The notes under the pieces are model-generated. The model did no database searches. It worked only from the letters and a program-made list of their open reading frames with translations, and was not told the origin of the DNA. DNA of 64,000 nucleotides, taken from G963664835 sp963664835. GTDB lineage: Bacteria; Chloroflexota; UBA6077; FW602-bin22; JBCLEL01. The stretch's first letter is position 1, and the number at the start of each line of letters is the position of its first letter. The stretch is from the NCBI GenBank assembly GCA_963664835.2, contig CAXXUG010000001.1:95388-159387 (forward strand), in the 5' to 3' direction. The translations under genes and the position numbers were made by a program. This document shows, piece after piece, positions 36,001 to 44,531 of the stretch.

Positions 36001-37622
36001 TCCAAGGCCATCTTCTTTGGCAATCCGCATTGGTGCAGCTTAAGCGTGGGCCCAACGATGATCACCGATCGGCCGGAGTAGTCCACACGCTTGCCGAGCA
36101 GGTTCTGCCGGAATCTACCTTGCTTACCCTTCAACAGGTCGCTCAGCGACTTGAGTTTGTGACTGCTCGAGTTTGATACCGCGCGCCCGCGCCGGCCGTT
36201 GTCGATAAGCGAATCGACGGCCTCCTGCAACATCCTCTTCTCGTTGCGAATAATTATCTCCGGCGCCTCCAACTCCAGCAGGCGCTTCAGCCGATTGTTG
36301 CGATTGATCACCCGGCGATAGAGATCGTTCAGGTCGGAGGTCGCGAAGCGTCCGCCATCGAGCTGAACCATGGGGCGCAGCTCTGGCGGTAGAACCGGCA
36401 GGACCGAAAGCACCATCCACTCGGGGCGATTTCCGCTGCGGCGGAAGGCCTCTGCCACGCGCAAGCGCTTGGTTGCCTTCTTCCGGCGCTGGCCCGAGCT
36501 GGAGGACTCACGAATCTCATTCCTCAACTCGGACGTCAGCTCATCGAGGTCAATCTTGGAGATGATGTCACGTATCGCTTCCGCGCCCATGCCGGCCTTG
36601 AAGAACCGATATCTCTCGCTCAGTACGCGGAATCCGGTTTCATTCATCAAGAAGAGAGGCTTGATCTCCTCAATCTCGGCCTTCTGCTCTTTGTATGCGG
36701 TGTCCAGCGCCTTGCGGCCGGCGGCGTATCGTTCTTGCCGCTCCGTGCCGGAAGAGGCGCCGCGCTGCCTCAGCAGGTCGATTTCGGCATCGAATCTTGC
36801 GTTGGTCGCGTCTCTCTCCGCGTCGGCCTCGAGTCCGGCGTTCTCCAGGCTGTTCGATATCGCAAGTTCAAGCTTCTTGATATGGGTTTGCCGGACTATC
36901 GAACCCCGTCGGGCGATCAGCTTGCCTTCCCAATCGATCTTGCTTGGATTTGTTTCTTCGAGCATCGACTGCAGGGTCGCATCCAACTCTTGGCCACGTT
37001 GACGCATGTCTTCGAGTCTGGACGCTGATTTTGTCTCGAGCTCGGCGAGAGCCTCTTCCTTTGCCCGCGTCATCTCTTCGATGCCGAGGTTTATTTGAGA
37101 ATCAATCGTCTCCAACTCGTCTTGGATACGTTGTTCCAACTGCGCCAACTCGACCTTGTAGCGTTCGTCAGTGTCTTCGAGAGCCCGTTTCTTTTCGGCT
37201 TCGTCGATATCCGTGATGATGTACTGGGCGAAGTAAAGCACCCGTTCCAAGCTGCGGGGGGAAACGTCCAACAACAGGCCAACGCGGCTGGGGGTACCCT
37301 TGACGAACCAGATGTGGCTAACTGGCGCCGCCAACTCGATGTGCCCCATTCGCTCTCGGCGCACCTTGGAACGAGCCACCTCGACACCGCACTTGTCGCA
37401 AATTACGCCCTTGAATCGAATGCGCTTGTACTTTCCGCAGAAGCACTCCCAATCCCTGGTTGGGCCGAAGATTCGCTCGCAGAAGAGCCCATCTTTCTCC
37501 GGCTTCAGCGTGCGATAGTTGATCGTTTCAGGCTTGGTGACTTCTCCGTACGACCACGACCGGATCTGCTCCGGCGAGGCAAGACTGATTCTCACCGCGT
37601 TGAACTCGTTAATTTCTAGCAA
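33075..37622 (-). CDS. rpoC: RNA polymerase beta' subunit with long acidic tail
   Basis: 1,515 residues from the TTG at 37622, chosen because GGAGG lies 7 bases upstream and the protein then begins near EINEFNAVRISLASPEQI; codons further upstream overlap rpoB and lack a site. Zinc site 1 uses C60, C62, C75 and C78; the catalytic NADFDGDQ motif reads GADFDGDQMAVH; zinc site 2 is in CQCRKGICQLC. Residues ~140-320 contain a long coiled-coil insertion. The last ~124 residues are a low-complexity tail of Ala, Pro, Glu, Asp and Ser with one lysine. It is 55 bp after rpoB. Confidence 0.96.
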   Translation of the reverse strand: MLEINEFNAVRISLASPEQIRSWSYGEVTKPETINYRTLKPEKDGLFCERIFGPTRDWECFCGKYKRIRFKGVICDKCGVEVARSKVRRERMGHIELAAPVSHIWFVKGTPSRVGLLLDVSPRSLERVLYFAQYIITDIDEAEKKRALEDTDERYKVELAQLEQRIQDELETIDSQINLGIEEMTRAKEEALAELETKSASRLEDMRQRGQELDATLQSMLEETNPSKIDWEGKLIARRGSIVRQTHIKKLELAISNSLENAGLEADAERDATNARFDAEIDLLRQRGASSGTERQERYAAGRKALDTAYKEQKAEIEEIKPLFLMNETGFRVLSERYRFFKAGMGAEAIRDIISKIDLDELTSELRNEIRESSSSGQRRKKATKRLRVAEAFRRSGNRPEWMVLSVLPVLPPELRPMVQLDGGRFATSDLNDLYRRVINRNNRLKRLLELEAPEIIIRNEKRMLQEAVDSLIDNGRRGRAVSNSSSHKLKSLSDLLKGKQGRFRQNLLGKRVDYSGRSVIIVGPTLKLHQCGLPKKMALELFKPFVMRRLVEKGFAHNIKSAKRIVERVRPEVWDILEEVIDGHPVLLNRAPTLHRLGIQAFMPVLKEGSAIQIHPLVCAAFGADFDGDQMAVHVPLSDASRNEALEMMLSTHNVLLPSNGEPTVAPTLDMVLGCYYLTLIRPGAKGEGKWFSSPNEAMLAYELGAVDLHAAINVVAVTAQGEKAVSTSIGRVIFNEVLPEEFRYTEYTNEVVDRRGLRTLVGNCYHLFGSVRTSEIVDEIKRVGFDFATRSGITIAISDLEIPNTRDEQLGEADRRVSEIEQAYRRGLITDEERYNQAVTIWTETTEAVTKELSNTLDRYGSLHMMTNSGAKGNIVQVAQMAAMRGLMVAPSGRIIELPIRSSFREGLTVLEYFISTHGARKGLADTAIRTADSGYLTRRLIDVAQDVIIVERDCGTMDGIFVTDRGMFETLASRLDGRVASEPVVDPETGEVLAERDEEIDEDIAARITDAGISRVAVRSPLTCQCRKGICQLCYGRSLARGRLVDLGEAVGIIAAESIGEPGTQLTMRTFHTGGIAGQDITTGLPRVEELFEARVPKGQAIISEIDGVVSMYYEGDTRYIKVVSSQNYSDVTEVPPGAEVFVSDGDAVDINTALARMGDQEFTAALSGLVRVENGQIVVEYQEEDSREYAVPPLAQIRVEEGEAVTAGQALTDGPRNPQDVLRIQGRESAQIYLVEEVQSVYRSQGVTINDKHIEIIARQMLRRVRVETPGDTEILPGELIDAFEYEEINAKVLAEGGEPATAQSVLLGVTKASLNNESFLAAASFQETTRVLTEAAVQGKVDRLVGLKENVIIGKLIPAGSGVARRREIAARKDAFLAMATDALIGSPTDEAPAGEEVVLQPDPSQNGGDGEAVSQVETVESAGGSDDAPADAPTAATEESQTAQVVDPVDDSADAGPSEDKAAPTAAEDEAPTASQVEAGEAPPQPVAETPSDGAPSESSTEPESGSVS

Positions 37623-37677
37623 ATCTATCCTCCGGGGATTCGGAGCTGTGCTCGGACAATAACTTGAGATGGACCGA

Positions 37678-40600
37678 TCAATTGGGCGCTTCGGAGTCCT
37701 GTTGAGGGGCGATGATACCGCCGAGATCACTCAGTCCATCGTCGTCGGCTGTTGACGAGTCGTCGACGAACGGTATTGGCGATTCGTCTTCATTCAAGAC
37801 CTCTACGGCCAGACCCAAGCTCTGAAGCTCCTTGACAAGCACTTTGAATGACTCGGGTATTCCCGGTTCGAGGATCGGCTCGCCTTTCACGATCGCCTCA
37901 TAGGTCTTGACGCGACCCACAACGTCGTCTGACTTGACGGTGAGCATTTCCTGGAGAGTGTGGGACGCGCCGTAAGCCTCGAGCGCCCAAACCTCCATTT
38001 CGCCAAATCTCTGCCCACCGAACTGCGCCTTACCGCCCAAAGGCTGCTGGGTGATAAGGCTGTAGGGCCCGGTAGAGCGTGCGTGGATCTTGTCCTCTAC
38101 CAGGTGCAGCAGCTTCAGCATGTATATTTCGCCGACGGTGACAGGTTGGCTGAAGGGTTCGCCGGTGCGACCATCGCGCAGTTGAATCTTGCCATCCTCC
38201 GGCAGGCCGGCCTGGTTGAGAAGGTCTCTGATGTCGTCCTCGTGGGCGCCGTCGAACACCGGCGTCGCGATCTTGTAGCCAAGCGCGTCGGCAGCCCAAC
38301 CCAGATGGGTCTCCAAGATTTGGCCGACGTTCATTCGAGAAGGCACGCCGATCGGGTTCAGGATTATCTCGACAGGGCGTCCGTCTGGAAGGAAGGGCAT
38401 ATCCTCCTCCGGCAAAACGCGGGCGATAACGCCCTTATTGCCGTGACGGCCGGCCATCTTGTCGCCTTCAGCGATCTTGCGTTTCTGGGCAACCCACACG
38501 CGGACCAGCTGATTGACGCCGGCCGGGAGCTCATCGTGGTTCACACGGGAGAACTCCTTGACGTCGACAACCTTGCCGCGTTCGCCGTGAGGGAGATGCA
38601 GGCTACTGTCCTTCACCTCGCGAGCTTTCTCGCCGAAGATCGCTCGCAACAGCCTCTCCTCGGCCGTCAGCTCGGTCTCTCCCTTTGGCGTGATCTTTCC
38701 GACCAGAATGTCGCCGGGCTTTGCCTCCGCGCCAATCCTGATAATCCCGTTTTCGTCGAGGTCGCGCAGAGCCTCGTCGCCGACATTCGGAATATCGCGC
38801 GTAATCTCTTCGGGGCCGAGCTTGGTGTCACGCGACTCGATCTCGTATTTCTCGATGTGGATCGAGGTAAAGCTGTCTTCTCGGACTAGTCGTCGGCTAA
38901 TAATGATGGCGTCCTCGAAGTTGTAGCCTTCCCAAGACATGAACGCTACGAGAACGTTCTGGCCGAGCGCCAGTTCACCGTTATCGGTGGACATACTATC
39001 GGCGAGTGGCTGGCCGGCGCGGACCTTCTCCCCAACCGACACAATTGGCCGTTGGCTGACGCAGGTACCTTGATTTGATCGCAGGAACTTCCTGAGGGTG
39101 TATTCCCGGTCCTGATGCTCCTGGTCACGGACCACTATTCTGTTCGCGCTAACCTTTACAACCACGCCATCCGAATCCGAGATGACCGTCTGGCCACTGT
39201 CCCTGGCTATCCGGGCCTCCATTCCGGTGCCAACAACCGGCGATTGAGGCTTTAGCAACGGTACGGCCTGGCGCTGCATGTTCGATCCCATTAGCGCTCG
39301 GGTCACGTCGTCGTGTTCCAGGAATGGGATCAACGACGTGGCCGGGCTGAAGACCTGCTTGGGAGATACGTCCATGTACTGGACGCTATCGGGCGAAGCG
39401 AATATGAAATCCTCGCCGAAACGCACCTCGCCCCTTTCGGTCGCGAAGTTGCCGTGTTGGTCGAGTTCGCTGTTGGCCTGAGCTATCCTGTACCTGTCCT
39501 CTTCATCGGCAGTCAGGTAGACGAAGTCACCGGTGACGAACGGGCGAACTTCAATGTGCTCTAGTGGAAGCTTCGCAATCTTGCGGGCAAGCTTCTTGTC
39601 GACCTGCGCACCGGCTTTCGCAACTACACGTCCGTCGGAACCATTCGTCAAGTCAATTCGGAGTATGCGTCCCTCCAGAAGATCGGCTTTGTTTTCGACA
39701 ACCTTGGCAACCCGTCGATAGGGCGTCTCGATAAAGCCATACTCGTTGATGCGGGCGTAGGTAGCCAAGCTGCCGATCAACCCAATACTTGGTCCCTCTG
39801 GCGTCTCGATCGGGCAGATCCGGCCGTAATGGCTGTGGTGAACGTCCCTAACATCCATGCCGGCCCGATCGCGGTTGAGTCCGCCCGGCCCCAATGCGCT
39901 AAGCCGGCGTTTGTGGGTCAACTCATCCAAAGGATTGGTCTGACCCATGAACTGAGACAGCTGCGAGCCGCCGAAGAACTCCTTCATCGCGGCTACGATC
40001 GGCCGGATATTCATCAGTGCGGCCGGCGTCGCCTCATCGACATCCTGGATGCTCATTCGCTCTTTTACGACTCTCTCCATTCGGAGCAGTCCGATACGAA
40101 ATGCGCTTTGTATCAGCTCACCTACCGAACGGACGCGTCGGTTTCCGAGGTGATCTATGTCGTCGGGACGATCTTTGCCATTGTTCAACTTGATCATCGT
40201 CGCGACTATGCGGATGAGGTCCTCTTTGGTGAGGATGCGCTCGTCGATGGAAGGATCTCGTCCAAGTCTTCGATTCAGCTTGTAACGCCCTACCCGACCG
40301 AGGTCATAGCGGCGTCGGTTGAACAGCAAGGAGTTGAGGAGATTTCGCGCGTTGTCGACCGTCGGTGGATCGCCCGGGCGCAGCCGGCGGTAGAACTCGA
40401 TAAGAGCAGACTCGGTATCGGTGGACGAGTCGCGACTGAGCGTCTCAAGAATGAACTGGTGATCACCGGTATCGACATCCTTGAAGAGCTCGATGATGTC
40501 TTCAGACTCGGCGATCCCTATCGCTCTGAGAAACGTGGTGATCGGTATCTTGCGCTTGCGATCTACCTTTACCGACAGTATGTCTTTGCTGCTGGTCTCG

Positions 40601-41139
40601 AACTCAAGCCAGGCCCCACGGTTTGGAATCAGCTTTGCGAAGCAGAGCCGGCGTCCGCTAGTCGCGTCCTCTTGCAGCGTCAGGTAGACGCCGGGCGAGC
40701 GCACGAGTTGGCTGACGACGACTCGTTCCGCTCCATTGATGACGAACGTTCCAATGTCCGTCATCAGGGGGAAATCACCCATGAAGATCTGTTGCTCTTT
40801 AATCTCGCCGGTCTCTTTTGAGACCAACCTAGCCTTGACGCGCATGGGTGCGGCATAGGTGAGCTCGCGAGTTCGACATTCGTCGACGTCGTACTTAGGT
40901 TCGCTAAAATCGTAATCCAGCAAGAACAGGTCGAGATTCTTGCCAGCAAAGTCAGAGATCGGGGAGATCTCTTCGAAGAGCTCCTTCAACCCCTCTTCTT
41001 TGAACCAGCGGAACGACTCCAACTGGACTTGGATCAGATTCGGCATCGGCAGCACTTCGCCTATCTGGGCGTAGTTGCGCCTAAGTTGTCCTAAACTGAC
41101 CTGGGGAGAGTGGATGTCGCGGGAAACTTCAACCGCCAT
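37678..41139 (-). CDS. rpoB: RNA polymerase beta subunit
   Basis: 1,153 residues, compact bacterial beta. It shows the fork region with rifampicin cluster (GGSQLSQFMGQTNPLDELTHKRR, RDVHHSHYGRICPIETPEGPS), the lysines of the catalytic centre (GDKMAGRHGNKG) and the C-terminal GGKAQFGGQRFGEMEVWALEAYGA. Residues in the rifampicin pocket look wild-type, with DELTHKRRLSALGPGG intact. Upstream rplJ/rplL are not adjacent; an insertion sequence starts 81 bp before the ATG. Confidence 0.97.
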   Translation of the reverse strand: MAVEVSRDIHSPQVSLGQLRRNYAQIGEVLPMPNLIQVQLESFRWFKEEGLKELFEEISPISDFAGKNLDLFLLDYDFSEPKYDVDECRTRELTYAAPMRVKARLVSKETGEIKEQQIFMGDFPLMTDIGTFVINGAERVVVSQLVRSPGVYLTLQEDATSGRRLCFAKLIPNRGAWLEFETSSKDILSVKVDRKRKIPITTFLRAIGIAESEDIIELFKDVDTGDHQFILETLSRDSSTDTESALIEFYRRLRPGDPPTVDNARNLLNSLLFNRRRYDLGRVGRYKLNRRLGRDPSIDERILTKEDLIRIVATMIKLNNGKDRPDDIDHLGNRRVRSVGELIQSAFRIGLLRMERVVKERMSIQDVDEATPAALMNIRPIVAAMKEFFGGSQLSQFMGQTNPLDELTHKRRLSALGPGGLNRDRAGMDVRDVHHSHYGRICPIETPEGPSIGLIGSLATYARINEYGFIETPYRRVAKVVENKADLLEGRILRIDLTNGSDGRVVAKAGAQVDKKLARKIAKLPLEHIEVRPFVTGDFVYLTADEEDRYRIAQANSELDQHGNFATERGEVRFGEDFIFASPDSVQYMDVSPKQVFSPATSLIPFLEHDDVTRALMGSNMQRQAVPLLKPQSPVVGTGMEARIARDSGQTVISDSDGVVVKVSANRIVVRDQEHQDREYTLRKFLRSNQGTCVSQRPIVSVGEKVRAGQPLADSMSTDNGELALGQNVLVAFMSWEGYNFEDAIIISRRLVREDSFTSIHIEKYEIESRDTKLGPEEITRDIPNVGDEALRDLDENGIIRIGAEAKPGDILVGKITPKGETELTAEERLLRAIFGEKAREVKDSSLHLPHGERGKVVDVKEFSRVNHDELPAGVNQLVRVWVAQKRKIAEGDKMAGRHGNKGVIARVLPEEDMPFLPDGRPVEIILNPIGVPSRMNVGQILETHLGWAADALGYKIATPVFDGAHEDDIRDLLNQAGLPEDGKIQLRDGRTGEPFSQPVTVGEIYMLKLLHLVEDKIHARSTGPYSLITQQPLGGKAQFGGQRFGEMEVWALEAYGASHTLQEMLTVKSDDVVGRVKTYEAIVKGEPILEPGIPESFKVLVKELQSLGLAVEVLNEDESPIPFVDDSSTADDDGLSDLGGIIAPQQDSEAPN

Positions 41140-41185
41140 ATCAGAGCATACTCCTAGGATATGGGTGGATGGGCATAGACCCCTG

Positions 41186-41214
41186 ATTATAGCGGAAGCT
41201 AACCCCCTTTTGAC
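41186..41214 (-). promoter_or_regulatory. Candidate rpoB-proximal promoter
   Basis: On the minus strand a perfect TATAAT (plus-strand ATTATA at 41186-41191) lies 47 bp before the rpoB ATG. The -35 position, 17-18 bp upstream, is weak (GTCAAA/TGTCAA). It ends only 6 bp from the insertion-sequence boundary, so the original upstream context has been lost. Confidence 0.45.
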
Positions 41215-41220
41215 AGAGTT

Positions 41221-42567
41221 CGAATTGCCTCATAAATAAACTTACCGAAGAACTATACGTTGCCTCATAACTCACATTACCGTAAGGAGCAGGGGTTATG
41301 GCAGTGCGACAACAAAGCAAACACGAGTTGGCGAACGCTCTAAGAGTTCGTTATAAGAATGGAACTCGCCGGGAAAAAAGTAGGTTGTTGGATGAGTTTG
41401 TGGCGACCACCGGCTATCACCGCAAATGGGCGACCCGATTATTGTGCGACGGGCCACCCAAACCTAAGGGGAAAGGTAGAGGCAGACCAAGGAAGTACTC
41501 CTCGGTGGTAGTAGGAACTCTGAGAAGTGTACTAGAGCTCAGTGGCTGGATGTGCGGGAAGCGACTAGCTCCGTTCCTTAAAGAGCTTGTGCCGGCCCTG
41601 GAGGAAGAGGGAGCACTGAGGATTGATGATGAAGTGAGAGAGCAGTTGATAACAATGAGCGCAGCTACTATCGATCGGCGTCTGCGTCTATTCAAGCGAC
41701 ACAAACGCCCAGGTGGCTACACTACGACTAAGCCAGGTTCACTGCTGAAACAACAGATACCGGTCCAGACCTATACTCCTTGGGAGGAACAGAGACCGGG
41801 CTATGTAGAGATTGACTTGGTAGCTCACTGCGCCACCTCCACAGCCGGGCATTACCTCAACACCCTAAACGTTGTCGACGTGGCTAGCGGCTGGACCGAG
41901 CCTATTGGGGTTTGGGGGAAAGGCCAAGCCGGCGTGTTTGCCGCCTTGGAGCTGGTAAGAGAACGACTGCCTTTTCCTCTCTTGGGTATCGACTCGGACA
42001 ATGGATCAGAGTTCCTAAACGCTCACTTACTACGGTACTGTCGCTCTGAGAACATCACCTTCACCCGCTCACGTCCCTACTGGAAGAACGATCAGGCCCA
42101 CGTAGAACAGAAGCACTGGTCTGTTGTTAGAAAGCTAATCGGCTATGATCGCTTCGAGTCTCAACCGGCGTTGGAACAATTGAACCGAGTCTACGATCTG
42201 GTGAGACTGTGGGTAAACCACTGGCAGCCACTCCTTAAGTTGGTTGGTAAGAAAAGGAACGGTGGCAAGCTCACCAAGCGATACGATACCGCCCTAACGC
42301 CTTACAGACGGATCTTAGCCGCCGAAGTCCTTCAGGCAGAAGAGAGAGCGCTGCTCGAATTGGAACACAAGAGTTGGGGGCCGGCCTCGCTACGCCGGCA
42401 GATTGGGGAGGAGATCCAGGCTTTATGGAGACTTAGGGAACGCCCCTCCCCACCCATGAGAAGCGTAAAGGATCTGGCGTCTTAAGTAATCCGGCGTATG
42501 AGTTGGGTAAGGTTCCCAATTGAGGCAACGATACCAGTTCGGTAATCTCTAGTTTTGAGGCAACACG
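41221..42567 (+). mobile_element. Complete 1,347-bp insertion sequence with 5-bp target duplication
   Basis: The element is flanked by GAGTT at 41216-41220 and 42568-42572, a direct duplication. Its ends form a 12-bp imperfect terminal inverted repeat, CGAATTGCCTCA against CGTGTTGCCTCA. Each end holds two copies of TTGCCTCA exactly 35 bp apart, with TTACCGAA between them, forming ordered subterminal transposase sites. One intact transposase gene lies inside. The insertion sits 81 bp before rpoB. Confidence 0.85.
41298..42485 (+). CDS. DDE (rve integrase-core) transposase
   Basis: 395 residues. An N-terminal helix-turn-helix region (LLDEFVATTGYHRKWATRLL) and a basic linker GKGRGRPRKY precede an integrase core. 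The catalytic triad is D173 (EIDLVAH), D234 (SDNGSEF) and E270 (AHVEQKH), with 35 residues between the second Asp and Glu. No frameshift or stop, and the start follows AAGGAGC. It resembles ISNCY-type integrase-core transposases; the exact family is not assigned. Confidence 0.9.
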   Translation: MAVRQQSKHELANALRVRYKNGTRREKSRLLDEFVATTGYHRKWATRLLCDGPPKPKGKGRGRPRKYSSVVVGTLRSVLELSGWMCGKRLAPFLKELVPALEEEGALRIDDEVREQLITMSAATIDRRLRLFKRHKRPGGYTTTKPGSLLKQQIPVQTYTPWEEQRPGYVEIDLVAHCATSTAGHYLNTLNVVDVASGWTEPIGVWGKGQAGVFAALELVRERLPFPLLGIDSDNGSEFLNAHLLRYCRSENITFTRSRPYWKNDQAHVEQKHWSVVRKLIGYDRFESQPALEQLNRVYDLVRLWVNHWQPLLKLVGKKRNGGKLTKRYDTALTPYRRILAAEVLQAEERALLELEHKSWGPASLRRQIGEEIQALWRLRERPSPPMRSVKDLAS

Positions 42568-42589
42568 GAGTTTTTTTAGGGCTGAGGAA

Positions 42590-42672
42590 TGGACTACCGC
42601 CGCACGTTGGGCGGCGAGTGAGTCCAGCGCCGGATTGTTCTCCATTATATGGGGATTTTCTTGCTGAAGTTA
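42590..42672 (-). promoter_or_regulatory. Candidate displaced rpoBC promoter and leader hairpin
   Basis: Reading leftwards, a perfect TATAAT (plus-strand 42644-42649) with TAACTT 17 bp upstream is followed by a strong stem-loop formed by GGACT/AGTCC and CGCCGC/GCGGCG (about 42590-42625). The insertion sequence now separates this unit from rpoB by 1.35 kb. It could have been the original rpoBC promoter and leader. Confidence 0.4.
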
Positions 42673-42776
42673 CCATTCGGGATACAGCCTAGCATCGCGG
42701 TACCGGCCCCGCCCCCGCCGGCCGGTCTCTAAGGTTCGTGGGAGACGAGGGCTTTGATCACCATCCGGACAGCGGG

Positions 42777-44411
42777 TCAGATCAATTCGTCCGCCAATCT
42801 GAGAATGCCGGCCTCTTCATCCTGCCCCAGCCGCACGCTGGTTAACGGCCTGCCTGCCTGACTTAAGGCGTGCAGGTCTCCCAGCGCCTGCGAATCCGCC
42901 AGTGTGCCAAACGTAAACGGATACCCCGGTATGGGAAGATCTTCGTGACGGTCTGAACATATCTGGAGGAACAGGCCGGTGGACGGGCCGCCCTTGTGAA
43001 GCTGTCCGGTCGAGTGCAGGTAACGAGGTCCGTATCCGAAAGTGGTGGCGATGCGGTACCGCCGGGCAATCTCACGCCGAAGAACGCTCACCGCCCGATC
43101 AATCGCCGGGGATTGGGACAAATAGGCGTTGATCGCGAGGTAGCTTCGAGGAGATGCGCCGGCAAGCAGACTCTTGATCGATCCGCCGGCTTCGACACGC
43201 GGAGGCCTGCCGGAACCCTGAAATTCGCGCAATACTCGGTCGGTCATGTCTTTAGTGCTTTGCACGTTGGGTTGATCGAAAGGGTTTATCGTCCAGATGG
43301 CTCCGATGACCGCAACGGCGAACTCCCAGCGATAGAATTCCGCGCCGATGTCGTATCGATCGCGCAGATCGAACCGAACGACCGGCTGGCCGGACGACCC
43401 AATTCGTCGGATGGCCTCGTCGATCTCGGAGTTATCGTCTCCATCGAGGCGAAGATAGACGAACACCCGGTCATCCCGGTAGGAGTCCGGCGATTCCAGG
43501 GGTTCGTCCACGACCGGCACAATGCCGCGGCCCTCCTTCCCCAGGCTTTCGGCCACGAGCTGTTCCGCCCAGAGTCCGAAGCTGCGAATGGAGGGTGAGG
43601 TGACACAGGTGAGCTTGTCCCGACCGTGGCGGGCCAAAACACTGATCAGAGCGCCCAGCCAGGCGCCGGTGTTGTCGCCCGCGGGTACCAGGGTTGAGCA
43701 CTCGCTTCGCATGCGGTCCGCGCGGTCCAACAGGGTGTTGAGGTCGAGCCCGATGAGAGCGGCCGGCACCAGTCCGAAATATGACAGGACCGAGTAACGT
43801 CCTCCGATATCGGGGGGATTCTGAAAGACGCGCCTGAAACCCCGCTCGTGGGCCAGCTTCTCAAGGCTGGTGCCGGGGTCCGTTATGGCGACGAACTGTC
43901 GGCCGGCGTTGTCCCCTGCCGTGACGTCGTTAACTGTGTCCCAAAAGTACGAGTAAAGAGCATTTGATTCCAGGGTGGACCCTGACTTTGAGGAAACCAG
44001 GAACAGGGTTTGGGCAGGATCGATCTCCGAGCCGGCGGCCCGGACCCAGGACGGTACGGTCGAGTCCAGCACGATCAGATTGGGGTTTCCCTTTGCGCTG
44101 CCGAACACGCGCCCCAGCACCTCCGGGCCCAGGCTGCTGCCGCCCATGCCAAGCAAGACTGCGTGTCGAAAACCCTCCGCTCTGACGCCGGCGGCGAAGC
44201 TCTCAAGATCGGGAATCTGTGGTCGCATTTGATCGGTGACCGTCAGCCAGCCCAGGCGATTGGATATCTCCTCGGGTTCCGGCTTCCAGACGGTGTGGTC
44301 GCGGCGCCAGATTCGCCCGATCACGTCGCGTTCGCACAGGTCGGCGAGCGTCCGATCCACGTCTGGGAGGTAGCGTTCGATACCGACGCCGGAGCTAATT
44401 TGGTAGTGCAT
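42777..44411 (-). CDS. pgi: Glucose-6-phosphate isomerase
   Basis: Interconverts glucose-6-P and fructose-6-P. 544 residues of the long Chloroflexi/actinobacterial type related to the C-terminal half of transaldolase-PGI fusions. Substrate loops GMGGSSLGPEV and SSKSGSTLES are intact, the catalytic Glu is in WAEQLVAESLGKEG and the lysine in HSTGQLHKGGPS. It ends 120 bp from the aldolase-like gene upstream and shares strand with a transaldolase-like gene. Confidence 0.92.
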   Translation of the reverse strand: MHYQISSGVGIERYLPDVDRTLADLCERDVIGRIWRRDHTVWKPEPEEISNRLGWLTVTDQMRPQIPDLESFAAGVRAEGFRHAVLLGMGGSSLGPEVLGRVFGSAKGNPNLIVLDSTVPSWVRAAGSEIDPAQTLFLVSSKSGSTLESNALYSYFWDTVNDVTAGDNAGRQFVAITDPGTSLEKLAHERGFRRVFQNPPDIGGRYSVLSYFGLVPAALIGLDLNTLLDRADRMRSECSTLVPAGDNTGAWLGALISVLARHGRDKLTCVTSPSIRSFGLWAEQLVAESLGKEGRGIVPVVDEPLESPDSYRDDRVFVYLRLDGDDNSEIDEAIRRIGSSGQPVVRFDLRDRYDIGAEFYRWEFAVAVIGAIWTINPFDQPNVQSTKDMTDRVLREFQGSGRPPRVEAGGSIKSLLAGASPRSYLAINAYLSQSPAIDRAVSVLRREIARRYRIATTFGYGPRYLHSTGQLHKGGPSTGLFLQICSDRHEDLPIPGYPFTFGTLADSQALGDLHALSQAGRPLTSVRLGQDEEAGILRLADELI

Positions 44412-44531
44412 CTCTTGCTTTATTCCTCTGAGTCGTCAGAAGGCCAACGACTTCTCTATCCGCTCAAACTTCGGCGAGCGAGAGACACGATTTGCCGTGA
44501 GTGCGAGAACTGTGCGTTCAGAGGCCGGCGC

